Shown here piece by piece: positions 1-8,090 of a stretch of 64,000 bases of DNA. Every line of letters starts with the position of its first letter. The stretch's first letter is position 1. Position numbers and translations under genes: made by a program. The notes below the pieces were generated by a model that was not told the DNA's origin, did not search any database, and was given only the letters and a program-made list of their open reading frames with translations. The stretch is taken from the NCBI RefSeq assembly GCF_038595055.1, contig NZ_CP152002.1, positions 5,798,001 to 5,862,000 on the forward strand, given 5' to 3'. The stretch comes from Paenibacillus sp. FSL R7-0345 (GTDB lineage: Bacteria; Bacillota; Bacilli; Paenibacillales; Paenibacillaceae).

Positions 1-439
1 GAATATCGCCGGGGCGGACCTCCTTGTAACGGACATCGTTTCTGGCATACCGCGGATCATCCGGCGTGAGCAGCGGCGGGCGGACTGACAGGCTGCGCCG
101 CCAGATATGCAGCTGCTCTTCCCCGTATTTGACGGCCGTTTCGCTTTTGCTCAGCCCCTGCAGCGCACCATAATGCCGCTCATTCAGCTTCCATGACTTC
201 TGCACGGGAATCCACAGCAGGTCCATCTCCTCCAGCACATAGTTCAGCGTCTTGATCGAACGCTTCAGCACCGAAGCAAAAGCCAGATCGAACGAGTAGC
301 CTGCTTCCCTAAGCAGCTTGCCGGCGGCTTTGGCTTCCTGAACCCCTTTTTCCGTCAAATCCGGATCACTCCAGCCCGTAAACAGGTTCTGGCGGTTGTA
401 TTCGCTCTCTCCATGCCGTATCAATACGATTTCGTACAT
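1..439 (-). CDS. gpmA: 2,3-bisphosphoglycerate-dependent phosphoglycerate mutase (partial, C-terminus outside window)
   Basis: The first ~146 residues of a histidine-phosphatase-superfamily glycolytic enzyme that interconverts 3- and 2-phosphoglycerate in the cytoplasm. The N-terminus reads MYEIVLIRHGES; the RHG motif carries the histidine that becomes phosphorylated. It is followed by NRQNLFTGWSD and later by ERHYGALQG, both typical of the cofactor-dependent GpmA branch rather than of general phosphatases. The ATG lies 9 nt from an AAAGGAG ribosome binding site, and a sigma-A-like promoter lies just upstream. The gene runs off the left edge, so the C-terminal part cannot be checked. Confidence 0.9.
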   Translation of the reverse strand, partial: MYEIVLIRHGESEYNRQNLFTGWSDPDLTEKGVQEAKAAGKLLREAGYSFDLAFASVLKRSIKTLNYVLEEMDLLWIPVQKSWKLNERHYGALQGLSKSETAVKYGEEQLHIWRRSLSVRPPLLTPDDPRYARNDVRYKEVRPGDI

Positions 440-483
440 ACTCTCTCTCTCCTTTACCTTATGCACATTTGCTGTCACTCCAG

Positions 484-513
484 ATTATACGCTGCCCCGG
501 CAGTCTGTGTCCG
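484..513 (-). promoter_or_regulatory. Probable sigma-A promoter of gpmA
   Basis: On the minus strand a perfect TATAAT (484-489) is preceded, at 18 nt, by CGGACA (508-513, four of six matches to TTGACA). It lies about 45 nt upstream of the gpmA start codon. Confidence 0.5.
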
Positions 514-618
514 GCTTCTGTCCGGAAGAAAACGCCCTCTTCTTTACCCTTATACCCCGGCAGGCAGGCGCAGATACACGTGACCGGAAATTCGTCTCCG
601 GCCGCCGGCCGCAGAAAT

Positions 619-648
619 CAAAAAACCGGCTGCCTTCCGGCTCCGGTT
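619..648 (-). terminator. Intrinsic terminator, minus strand
   Basis: On the minus strand AACCGG pairs with CCGGTT around an inner GCC-GGAA-GGC hairpin, followed by a T6 run. It probably ends transcription coming from the AraC gene and the 39-aa reading frame. Confidence 0.65.
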
Positions 649-691
649 CTCTGCTGAATTGCTCTATACTAACATTTTTTAGAAAAAACCT

Positions 692-811
692 TTAGAACCA
701 CTGATCCGTGGCTGCGCTGCTCATCTGTCTCATGCGTCTCCAGCGGCTGCGGCAATAACCGGCACTCCCGCACTTGAGCGCATTATTTGAAATCCGGCGT
801 CCTCTTGTCAT
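692..811 (-). CDS. Possible small basic protein (39 aa), unrecognised
   Basis: An ATG-initiated frame of 39 codons starts 8 nt after GGGAG, with an AAGGGAG context. It ends 44 nt before an intrinsic terminator. The product is very basic (many Arg, including RSRWRRMRQ) and has two Cys. No family is recognised. The support is only its ribosome binding site and its position between the AraC gene and a terminator, so it could equally be a 3' untranslated region. Confidence 0.3.
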   Translation of the reverse strand: MTRGRRISNNALKCGSAGYCRSRWRRMRQMSSAATDQWF

Positions 812-928
812 ACCTGTTTCTCCCTTCAAGCTGCATGTTCTTCTTCTGCTAAACCAGGTTGCAACGTATTTACCCCCGGAGGAAAAAGCTGAAACAAAGC
901 GGCCGGAGCAGAAAAGAAACGCCGGCGG

Positions 929-1714
929 TCAGCGGATTTCAGACGGGCTTTTGCCGGTGTGCTGCTTGAATTGGCGGCTGAAAAAGAAAATATCACGGTA
1001 TCCCAGCGCATCCGCCACCTCGGTAACATTCATTCCGGCGTACAGCAGCAGATGCTGTGCCCGCTCAATCCGGGCTCTGATGACATAGGACTGCACCGAC
1101 GTTCCGGTGATCTCCTTGAATTTGATCGAGAAATAGCGCGGCGACAGCCCGGCCCGGGCGGCCAGATCCTCGACCCGGTGCGAGGCACCGGGATGCTGGC
1201 TGACATAATTGGCCACCTCGTGGATAATTTCCGTCAGATGGTTGCTGACATGCCGCTCTATCGGCATCATCCGGTCCTCACGCAGCAGGTGAATCATCAG
1301 CTGTTTCAGTATCAGCCGGCCTTCCTCCTCTGCGGCAAAGGTATTCACCAGGAACAGCCGAACATACCGGGCCAGCAAATGCTCGAACTCCACCGTTTCA
1401 CTCAGCTCCCGGTAAGGCTCCGGAATCTCCGATACCGCTTCGGTAACATCAAAGTGTATATATGTAAGCACCAGTGGTTTTTGCGGATTATGTGTCGCAT
1501 ACGTAAAATCGCCCGGCCGGAACAGGAAGCAGCTTCCCTTCCCTACCTGAAAAGGCGTACCGTTGCGCACAACCGTCCCTTCCCCGCTCCAGACATAGAA
1601 CAAATCATAATTTTGCAGCGGCTTTTCTCTTTTCTGCCACCGCCAGCCCGGTTCACAGACTATCTTCGCCAGGGCCGGCAGAATCACAAAAGAGGACGGC
1701 GACGCGTGAAGCAT
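929..1714 (-). CDS. AraC-family transcriptional regulator
   Basis: A 261-aa one-component regulator. Residues ~20-110 look like a cupin-type ligand-binding domain (YVWSGEGTVVRNG, then GKGSCFLFRPGD). Residues ~165-261 hold two helix-turn-helix units, with VEDLAARAGLSPRYFS in the first and VTEVADALGYRDIFFFSRQF in the second; this ends in the usual TGKSPSEIR. The start codon follows AGGAGG by 8 nt. Such cupin-AraC proteins usually sense sugars and activate nearby sugar genes. No sugar operon adjoins it here, so its target is unknown. Confidence 0.88.
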   Translation of the reverse strand: MLHASPSSFVILPALAKIVCEPGWRWQKREKPLQNYDLFYVWSGEGTVVRNGTPFQVGKGSCFLFRPGDFTYATHNPQKPLVLTYIHFDVTEAVSEIPEPYRELSETVEFEHLLARYVRLFLVNTFAAEEEGRLILKQLMIHLLREDRMMPIERHVSNHLTEIIHEVANYVSQHPGASHRVEDLAARAGLSPRYFSIKFKEITGTSVQSYVIRARIERAQHLLLYAGMNVTEVADALGYRDIFFFSRQFKQHTGKSPSEIR

Positions 1715-1873
1715 AATATTTCCCTCCTAAACGTTGTTCGTTGTTTCTTGTTACTTTCTAAATGTTTAACAAGTTGGCTGATTGCGAGGCAACCTGTGCG
1801 CCCGGCAGAGGTCTATCAGACAAGTGGGTTTTGTCCTCTGACCGGGTAATTTCGGCTCGTGTGAGGGCCGTTA

Positions 1874-2304
1874 ATGGGATTTTTCCCTTTAATCAAACAA
1901 TTTGAACCCACTATTGGTGCTATTAGTGGGATTTTTCCCTTTAGTCAGACACTTTGGACCCACTATTGATGCGCTCAGTGGGATTTTTCCCTTTAGTCAG
2001 TCACGTTGAGCCCACTATTGATGCGATTAGTGGGATTTTTCCCTCTAACTAGTCACTTTGGGCCCGCTAATGGTGCAATTAGTGGGATTTTTCCCTTTAG
2101 TCAGACACTTTGAGCCCACTATTGATGCGATTAGTGGGATTTTTCCCTCTAGTCAGTCACGTTGAGCCGACTATTGATGCGATTAGTGGGATTTTTCCCT
2201 CTAACTAGTCACTTCGGGCCCGCTAATGGTGCAATTAGTGGGATTTTTCCCTCTAACTAGTCACTTTGGGCCCGCTAATGGTGCAATTAGTGGGATTTTT
2301 CCCT
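1874..2304. repeat. 52-bp tandem repeat array, nine cores
   Basis: The core GTGGGATTTTTCCCT recurs at exactly 52-bp steps (1874 variant, 1926, 1978, 2030, 2082, 2134, 2186, 2238, 2290). Each unit holds two dyads that compete for the same GGG: CCCACTA...TAGTGGG across unit boundaries, and GGGA-TTTT-TCCC. One unit class has CCCGCTAA...TTAGTGGG, which keeps the stem with a G-T wobble. Units 1926/1978/2030 match 2082/2134/2186, suggesting a 156-bp higher-order duplication. The array lies downstream of the MocR gene and upstream of the AraC gene. No ribosome binding site or protein family supports coding through it. Confidence 0.95.
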
Positions 2305-2434
2305 TTGCTAGCCTTTTCCAGGGGGCCGGATGGTTGACCAGCTCCTTTGTGACGATTCCGGAAGGAATAGCTTCGGCACCATTACACGGGCTCAATCCGG
2401 CAAGCATCCTCATCTTTACCTTAATAATACCTTG

Positions 2435-4222
2435 TCACGCCCGGTTTTGCACATCCTTCCAGGCCATCTCTAGCCGGATCACTCCCTCCTTCAGTGCTGC
2501 GGCATCCAGATGGGAGAATGAAAAACAGGCCGCCGCGCCACCCGGCCCGATCCGGTACAGCGCGGCATCGCGGAAGTCCGCGCCGCGCCGGAGCGCCGCC
2601 GCCCGGAAGGCGGCGAATTCCGCGTCTGTGCGCAGCCAGCGCGCATACAGATGCAGGCCGGCGTCTCCCGGCAGCACCTCAAAGACAGATCCGAGCCGCT
2701 CAGCCAGCAGCGCCCGGAGAAGCCGCGCACGTTCACCGTAGATGCGCGTCATGCGCCGCAGGTGCCGGCTGTACCCGCCGGTGCTCATAAACCGTGCCAA
2801 GGCGCGCTGCTCCAGCTGGCCTGCGGGCAGCGGCTCATACAGCGCCTTGGCTGCGGTCACCGGCGCCACCAGTGAAGGGGGCAGCACGGCAAAGCCTACA
2901 CGCAGCCCGAAGAACATGCTGTTGGAGAAGGAGCCTACATATACGACCCTCTCCTCCCGGTCAAGTGCCTTGAGCGGCTCAATCGGCCGCCCGCCCCAGC
3001 GGAACTCGCTGTCATAATCATCCTCGATGATGACAGCCTCTTGACGCCGGGCCCATTCCAGCAGCCTGCGCCTCCGCTCCAGCGGCAGCACAGCCCCTGT
3101 AGGGAACTGGCGGCTTGGCGTGACAAACAGCAGCCCTGCTTCCCAATCCTCCGGGACAAGCCCGCTATCATCCACTCTGCCCAGAAGCAGCTTACCGCCG
3201 CCGATCTCCACCGCCCGGCGGATTCCATGATAGCCCGGATCCTCGACTACGGCACAGCTGCCCTGCTCCAGCAGGAGCTGGGTCAGAATGACAATGCCCT
3301 GCATGGAGCCGCTGAACAGCACGATCTGCCCGGACTCTGCCCGGATGCCGCGGGTAATCCGCAGATGCGCGGCTATCGCCCGCCGCAGCCCTTCGTCACC
3401 CTGCGGCGGACAGTAGCTGTCCAGCAGGCCGCCCTGCTTGCCTCCGGCATAGTTCAGTGCGCTTCGCCATTCCGCGTACGGGAACTGGCCCGGCTGCATG
3501 CCGCTGCTGCGGAAGCTGATAAAGCCATCCCCGGCGCGCTCATAGACGGAGAGCTGCTGCTCCATCAGCCGCTTACCCCAGGCGCTGAGCGTGATCGGTA
3601 CAGCAGGCAGCCGGTTTCCGCTACCCTGTGGACCCACCGATGCAGCTTTTTTACTGATCCCAGCACCACCATCAGTCCCAGGTTTCCCCGCCTCACTCCC
3701 GCCAGCATCCCCCAGCGCCGAACCAATACCTTCTCCAAATAAACCTCGAAATGAGCTTTTTCCCTCAAATGCCGCATTATCAGCAGCAGCACCTACCCCA
3801 GCCTCACTCCCGCTATCATCTCTCAGCGCAGCACTATCACCAACCCCAGCCTCACTCCCGCCAGCATCCTTTAGCATAGAGCAGCCAGCCTTCCCTTGCC
3901 CACGCTCTAACTGCTCCCGGCCTGCCGGCGTTTCTCCGGCAACTTTCTCCCTGCCCTCTCCGCCGAACATACCGGCCGCTGAGACAAAAGTGCCGCGCCC
4001 CCGCTCGGTCTGGATGTAGCCGTCCGCCAGCAGCATATCGTACACCTGCGAAGCCGATCCGCGGGACAGCTGGTATAGCTCTGCCAGTTTGCGGGTTGAG
4101 GGCAGCCGCGTCCCTCCGGGCAGCGTACCGCCCAGAATCGCCGTGCGGAGCGCATGATATAACGCCAGATATTTGTAGCGGTAGATGTCCAGATACTGTT
4201 CATACGGCAGCGTAAAATTCAT
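2435..4222 (-). CDS. MocR/PdxR-type GntR regulator with aminotransferase-like domain lacking the PLP lysine
   Basis: 595 aa. A GntR winged-helix domain (~10-80: RLPSTRKLAELYQLSRGSAS, then TERGRGTFVS) is joined to a class-I aminotransferase-like domain (~215-590). The start is fixed by AGGAG 4 nt upstream and by the usual MNFTLPYEQYLDIY-type beginning. Two oddities stand out. The linker is ~120 aa and rich in Gly, Ala, Ser and Glu, with repeats of DAGGSEAG. The position that normally holds the PLP-binding lysine (TFSK in the family) reads SFSN, placing Asn at about residue 434. Family members normally use PLP as ligand and control vitamin B6 or amino-acid genes. The divergent PNPOx-like gene is the obvious target. 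Confidence 0.88.
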   Translation of the reverse strand: MNFTLPYEQYLDIYRYKYLALYHALRTAILGGTLPGGTRLPSTRKLAELYQLSRGSASQVYDMLLADGYIQTERGRGTFVSAAGMFGGEGREKVAGETPAGREQLERGQGKAGCSMLKDAGGSEAGVGDSAALRDDSGSEAGVGAAADNAAFEGKSSFRGLFGEGIGSALGDAGGSEAGKPGTDGGAGISKKAASVGPQGSGNRLPAVPITLSAWGKRLMEQQLSVYERAGDGFISFRSSGMQPGQFPYAEWRSALNYAGGKQGGLLDSYCPPQGDEGLRRAIAAHLRITRGIRAESGQIVLFSGSMQGIVILTQLLLEQGSCAVVEDPGYHGIRRAVEIGGGKLLLGRVDDSGLVPEDWEAGLLFVTPSRQFPTGAVLPLERRRRLLEWARRQEAVIIEDDYDSEFRWGGRPIEPLKALDREERVVYVGSFSNSMFFGLRVGFAVLPPSLVAPVTAAKALYEPLPAGQLEQRALARFMSTGGYSRHLRRMTRIYGERARLLRALLAERLGSVFEVLPGDAGLHLYARWLRTDAEFAAFRAAALRRGADFRDAALYRIGPGGAAACFSFSHLDAAALKEGVIRLEMAWKDVQNRA

Positions 4223-4259
4223 ACATCTCCTTCTTCCTCCAAAGTGGACCATTAAAATT

Positions 4260-4288
4260 AATGTAAACCGGCACTTTTTTATTGTCAA
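4260..4288 (-). promoter_or_regulatory. Sigma-A promoter of the MocR-type gene
   Basis: The minus strand reads TTGACA (4283-4288), a 17-nt spacer, then TACATT (4260-4265). The spacer overlaps the region between the divergent genes where a MocR protein would be expected to bind. Confidence 0.75.
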
Positions 4289-4373
4289 TTTCTGCACTAT
4301 GCTAATTGAAAATTTGACGGGGCAACTGCACCTACGTGTATCTGCTTCACACCAAAGGAGAGAATGATCAGCC

Positions 4374-4988
4374 ATGCGCAGAAAAGAATTCAAAATCGAA
4401 CAGGAAGAAGAAATTACAGCCTTTCTCCAGGGAATGAGTTTCGGCTTTCTGGGAACCGCTGATGAACAGGGCTTCCCCCGGGTCACGCCGCTGAATTTTG
4501 TATATTCGGAAGGGCATTTCTATTTTCACGGCAGCCACGCCGGCGGCAAAATGGACAGCATCCGCCAGCAGATGCAGGTCTGCTTCACCGTAGCAGATGA
4601 ATATGCGCTCATCCCGTCCTATTTTAGTGATCCCGAGCTGGCCTGCCCGGCAACGGCCTACTTTAAAAGCGTAACAGCCTACGGACAAGCTGAGATAGTT
4701 GAGGACCTCACAGAAAAGGCAGCCGTCTTAACCCTTTTTATGCAAAAGCTCCAGCCAGAGGGTGGCTATCTTCCTATCACGGCTGATGATCCCAAATACC
4801 GGCCGCGCCTGAAGGGTGTTGCGGTGGTCCGGATTACTCCTGACGAGCTGACCGCCAAATTCAAATTCGGCCAGAATCTCAAGGAGGACGGGCGTGCAGA
4901 CGTTATGCGCGGCCTCACAGAGCGCGGTGGAGCCCGGGATGGCGAAACGCTGGAGATGATGCAGAAATTTTGCCCGTATCATCCTTAA
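4374..4988 (+). CDS. Pyridoxamine 5'-phosphate oxidase-family flavoprotein
   Basis: 204 aa, a split-barrel FMN-binding fold. The N-terminus EEEITAFLQGMSFGFLGT is followed by GFPRVTPLNFVY and a FHGSHAGGKMDSI segment, the pattern of NimA-like PNPOx-family proteins. Family members bind flavin (or F420 or haem); the substrate here is unknown and it need not make PLP. It is transcribed away from the MocR-type regulator with ~150 bp between them, so regulator and target are likely. An in-frame stop lies just upstream of the ATG, which fixes the start. The AAAGGAG site is rather far away (~12-13 nt). Confidence 0.8.
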   Translation: MRRKEFKIEQEEEITAFLQGMSFGFLGTADEQGFPRVTPLNFVYSEGHFYFHGSHAGGKMDSIRQQMQVCFTVADEYALIPSYFSDPELACPATAYFKSVTAYGQAEIVEDLTEKAAVLTLFMQKLQPEGGYLPITADDPKYRPRLKGVAVVRITPDELTAKFKFGQNLKEDGRADVMRGLTERGGARDGETLEMMQKFCPYHP

Positions 4989-5030
4989 AGATATTTTTCG
5001 AAAAGTATTCAAAAAACGCGGCTTTCTTCA

Positions 5031-5059
5031 GTGACGGCGGCAGGCCGCGGTGATATAAT
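5031..5059 (+). promoter_or_regulatory. Probable sigma-A promoter of the aminotransferase gene
   Basis: GTGACG (5031-5036), a 17-nt spacer and a perfect TATAAT (5054-5059). The position about 54 nt before the chosen start argues against the longer upstream start at 5068. Confidence 0.6.
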
Positions 5060-5112
5060 GTTAGGCAATGTTAACGTATATATCCCAGAAGAATACCGGA
5101 AGGATGAAACGG

Positions 5113-6420
5113 ATGAATCCACTGGCTGGACAATTGAACGACAACATCAAGGCAGGCAATGAACATGTGTACAATATGCTCTCCAATCTTGGCAAGGCAA
5201 TCTATTTTCCAAAAGAGGGCATTCTGAGCCAATCTGCGGAAGCGACGGCTCATGCGAAGAAATATAACGCTACCATCGGTATTGCAACTGAACACGGCGT
5301 GCCAATGCACCTTGCCGTCATTCAGGATAAGCTGTCCGCTTACAATCCCAAAGACCTGTACAGCTATGCCCCTCCTGCCGGCAAACCTGAGCTGCGCACC
5401 GTATGGCGGGAGAAAATGCTGCGTGAAAATCCTTCACTCGAAGGCAAATCCTTCGGTAACCCCATTGTGACCAACGCTTTGACCCACGGGCTAAGTATTG
5501 TTGCCGATCTGTTCGCCGAAGAAGGCGATGCCATCATTTATCCGGACAAGAACTGGGAGAATTACGAGCTGACCTTCGGCATCCGCCGGCTCAGCCACAT
5601 CGTCAATTATCCGCTGTTCACTGAAGATATGAAGTTCAACAGCGAAGGCCTGCTTGATGCCCTGCTGGCCCAGAAGGACCGCGGCAAAGCCATCGTACTG
5701 CTGAACTTCCCTAATAACCCTACCGGCTATACACCGGGCCTTGAAGAAGGTGAAGCCATCGTTGCCGCTATTCTCCGTGCCGCTGAAGAAGGCATTAATG
5801 TAGTCGTGGTCAGCGATGACGCTTATTTCGGACTCTTTTTCGAGAATTCACTCAAGGAATCACTGTTCGGCCGCCTGGCTAACCTGCATCCGCGCGTGCT
5901 TGCGGTTAAGGTTGACGGAGCTACCAAGGAGGAGTTTGTCTGGGGCTTCCGCGTTGGCTTTATCACCTACGCTTCGGAGGATAAAGAGCTGCTGGCTGCC
6001 CTGGAGCAGAAGACGCTCGGTATTATCCGCGCAACAATTTCCAGCGGTGCCCATCCATCACAGACCTTTGTGCTGGACGCCTTGAAATCGCCGGAGTTCC
6101 CGGAGCAGAAGGAAGAAAAGTTCCAGATTATGAAAGGCCGTGCCAATAAAGTGAAGGCGCTGCTCGACAGCGGTAAATACGGTGACGATGTATGGACCTA
6201 TTATCCGTTCAACTCCGGCTATTTCATGTGTCTGAAGCTGCATACTGTACCGGCTGAAGAGCTGCGTCTCCACCTGATCCATAATTACGGCCTGGGCACC
6301 ATTGCCCTGGGCGAGACGGATCTGCGCGTTGCTTTCTCCTGTATCGAAGAGGACCAGCTCGAAGAGCTGTTCGACATGGTATACGCCGGCGTCCGCGACC
6401 TGGAGCAGGCCAATAAATAA
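5113..6420 (+). CDS. PLP-dependent class I/II aminotransferase
   Basis: 435 aa, a fold-type I aminotransferase. Typical marks are VTNALTHGLSIVADLF (cofactor phosphate cup), NFPNNPTGY, VSDDAYFGLFF, and GATKEEFVWGFRVGF, which holds the catalytic lysine. It resembles the aromatic/aspartate aminotransferase branch, but the substrate cannot be read from the sequence. The start at 5113 is chosen because GGAAGG lies 9 nt upstream; the earlier ATG codons sit on top of that site. It has its own promoter and is followed by a terminator, so it appears monocistronic. Confidence 0.85.
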   Translation: MNPLAGQLNDNIKAGNEHVYNMLSNLGKAIYFPKEGILSQSAEATAHAKKYNATIGIATEHGVPMHLAVIQDKLSAYNPKDLYSYAPPAGKPELRTVWREKMLRENPSLEGKSFGNPIVTNALTHGLSIVADLFAEEGDAIIYPDKNWENYELTFGIRRLSHIVNYPLFTEDMKFNSEGLLDALLAQKDRGKAIVLLNFPNNPTGYTPGLEEGEAIVAAILRAAEEGINVVVVSDDAYFGLFFENSLKESLFGRLANLHPRVLAVKVDGATKEEFVWGFRVGFITYASEDKELLAALEQKTLGIIRATISSGAHPSQTFVLDALKSPEFPEQKEEKFQIMKGRANKVKALLDSGKYGDDVWTYYPFNSGYFMCLKLHTVPAEELRLHLIHNYGLGTIALGETDLRVAFSCIEEDQLEELFDMVYAGVRDLEQANK

Positions 6421-6439
6421 GATCATCTTACACCAGCAG

Positions 6440-6470
6440 ACAGTCCCGGAATGAACGGGGCTGTTTTTTT
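6440..6470 (+). terminator. Intrinsic terminator of the aminotransferase gene
   Basis: ACAGTCCCG and CGGGGCTGT form a 9-bp stem (one G-T pair) around GAATGAA, followed by T7. Confidence 0.85.
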
Positions 6471-6641
6471 GTGCGATCTAAGGCTCCGGGTCCGAGCCAA
6501 GCACTTGAATCAGCATCTGTGTAAAAGCCCGCTTTGCGGGTTATTTCGCAGGCGCATGGCATTGGCCTATACACGTTGTTCCCTCCGCACATACAATACG
6601 GTGTACTCAAGTACAACAACACATTCGAAAGGGGAATGAAC

Positions 6642-6752
6642 ATGAGCGAAGAAGTAAGAGGCGGATACGGATACCCTGGGTTCACAAGCACTGGCGCAAT
6701 TCTGGTTCTCTTCATCCTGCTGGTTATCATCAGCCGTTCACTCTTTGTCTAA
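6642..6752 (+). CDS. YjcZ-like small sporulation membrane peptide
   Basis: 36 aa: a Gly/Tyr-rich head (GGYGYPGF) and one hydrophobic C-terminal helix ending in ISRSLFV. This is the layout of the YjcZ-family tiny sporulation proteins of Bacillus and Paenibacillus, which are thought to sit in forespore or spore membranes. GGGG lies 7 nt from the ATG, and the ATG two codons upstream is too close to that site. A strong terminator follows. The exact function of the family is not known. Confidence 0.75.
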   Translation: MSEEVRGGYGYPGFTSTGAILVLFILLVIISRSLFV

Positions 6753-6774
6753 CCGAAATTTCTTGATATACAGC

Positions 6775-6817
6775 AAAGAAGCCTTGATGCGGGCGCAAGC
6801 CCCCTCAAGGCTTCTTT
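6775..6817. terminator. Bidirectional terminator between the yjcZ-like gene and ecsB
   Basis: AAAGAAGCCTTGA pairs perfectly with TCAAGGCTTCTTT (13 bp). There are A and T runs at the two ends, so it can serve both convergent units. Confidence 0.85.
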
Positions 6818-6871
6818 CTGTTGCCTGATTATCTGGTTATCCGGCAAGCCGGTCTCCATTCTACTATCTGC

Positions 6872-8089
6872 CTACAGATCATCATCCGGATCAGCCGCTT
6901 TACGCTGCATGTACACTTTGAAAAAAAAGGCCAGCAGCGCACCAGCCAGCAAGCTGAGGGTGGCCAGGAACGGCTGTGCAGCCAGCGTGAACAGAAAAGG
7001 CCAGCCGAGCAGCGCCGCCGTTACAAGCAGCGTCCGGAAAATGAATTGCGTCGTGCTGTCCGCCCTGCTGCCTGCCGGGAGCGGGTACACCGTCAGCCAG
7101 AACGACTCGCTGTGCAGCTTGCGCAGTGCGGACAACTGGATGCCGATGATGAAGAGGAAGAACAGATAGATGCCGGTTCCGGCATAGCTGCTGCGGTTCC
7201 ATAATACCAGCAGCATACCCAGCACGGCGATCCGCAGCACGATGCCGAAGACATCGCCGCGGGCGAAGCTTTTGGTCAGCAGGAAGCGGTAGGCGCTATC
7301 CCGTTTCCAGGCGATGCCGCCGCCCCAGCGGGACAGATAACGCCGGGCGTAGACCCGCTGCTCGCGTCCCGGCACATCCACGAACCAGCCGAGCATCATC
7401 AGGGCTCTTGTGCCCTGGTTCTTCTCGGTGGCAATCAGCCGCTCCCAGGGAACGGCATGCCGGTTAGGAACACGGAGCGCCGCGAAATAGGCTGCAGCCA
7501 GAATGACGATAAAGATCAGTGCGCGCAGCGGCGGCTGCCACAGCCAGGCTGCTATCATTAATCCGCCAATCGCCCAGCGCAGCAGCTGGTAGCCGGCTGC
7601 TGCAGGACGCGACAGCATTGCAATCTCCCTCCACAGCCCGTAGCTGGACAACAGCTTTACTGCAATCAGTACCAGGGCTGTGAGCAGCAGGGATTGGGGC
7701 GAAGCGTCCGTGCGTATGTACAGCGGCCATAAAGTGATGAGAATGAAGGCCATGCGCAGGATTTTCCAGACATTCCCGCTAACCCAGGAAGGCGCAAAAT
7801 ACTCCTTCATCCGGTGGCCCTGCGGCAGCAGAAAGATCGTATCCGGACTCTGCAGATAAGTCCGGAAGCTGCTGTGCACCGCTGCAGGCAGCAGGAACAC
7901 CAGCATGATCCAGCGGATCGGCAGATCGGACGGTGTGTCACGCAGCAGTGCGGTATACCAGGCTGAAAAGGCAATCAGCACCAGCAGCAGAACCATCGCT
8001 ACACCGCTTCTGATTACATATCCCACATAGGGGATCATGCTGCCCATGAACCGGCTGCGCCGCTGCCGGCGCAGCTCTTTCAAATCCAT
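6872..8089 (-). CDS. ecsB: ABC transporter permease EcsB
   Basis: A 405-aa polytopic membrane protein. The start MDLKELRRQRRSRF, the HSSFRTYLQSPDTIFLLPQ segment and several hydrophobic helices match the EcsB family. In Bacillus, EcsAB affects intramembrane proteolysis (RasP), secretion and competence, although its substrate is unresolved. The ATG lies 1 nt after the ecsA stop codon, and GGAGGG inside the end of ecsA serves as ribosome binding site, so the two genes are translationally linked. No ecsC-like gene follows; a terminator does. Confidence 0.88.
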   Translation of the reverse strand: MDLKELRRQRRSRFMGSMIPYVGYVIRSGVAMVLLLVLIAFSAWYTALLRDTPSDLPIRWIMLVFLLPAAVHSSFRTYLQSPDTIFLLPQGHRMKEYFAPSWVSGNVWKILRMAFILITLWPLYIRTDASPQSLLLTALVLIAVKLLSSYGLWREIAMLSRPAAAGYQLLRWAIGGLMIAAWLWQPPLRALIFIVILAAAYFAALRVPNRHAVPWERLIATEKNQGTRALMMLGWFVDVPGREQRVYARRYLSRWGGGIAWKRDSAYRFLLTKSFARGDVFGIVLRIAVLGMLLVLWNRSSYAGTGIYLFFLFIIGIQLSALRKLHSESFWLTVYPLPAGSRADSTTQFIFRTLLVTAALLGWPFLFTLAAQPFLATLSLLAGALLAFFFKVYMQRKAADPDDDL

Positions 8090-8090
8090 A

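Larger units (their letters stand above)
440..928. other. 489-bp gap between gpmA and the AraC gene
   Basis: The gap holds the gpmA promoter (484-513), a minus-strand terminator (619-648) and one small minus-strand reading frame (692-811). Nothing else convincing was seen on the plus strand: the reading frames there have no ribosome binding site and no recognisable sequence. Confidence 0.6.

Noticed and set aside
959..1849. 296-codon open frame on the plus strand opposite the AraC gene
   Set aside because: A shadow of the AraC gene's codon bias: no ribosome binding site, no recognisable domain.
1874..2304. CRISPR array
   Set aside because: The whole 52-bp unit repeats with no unique spacers, and no cas genes are present.
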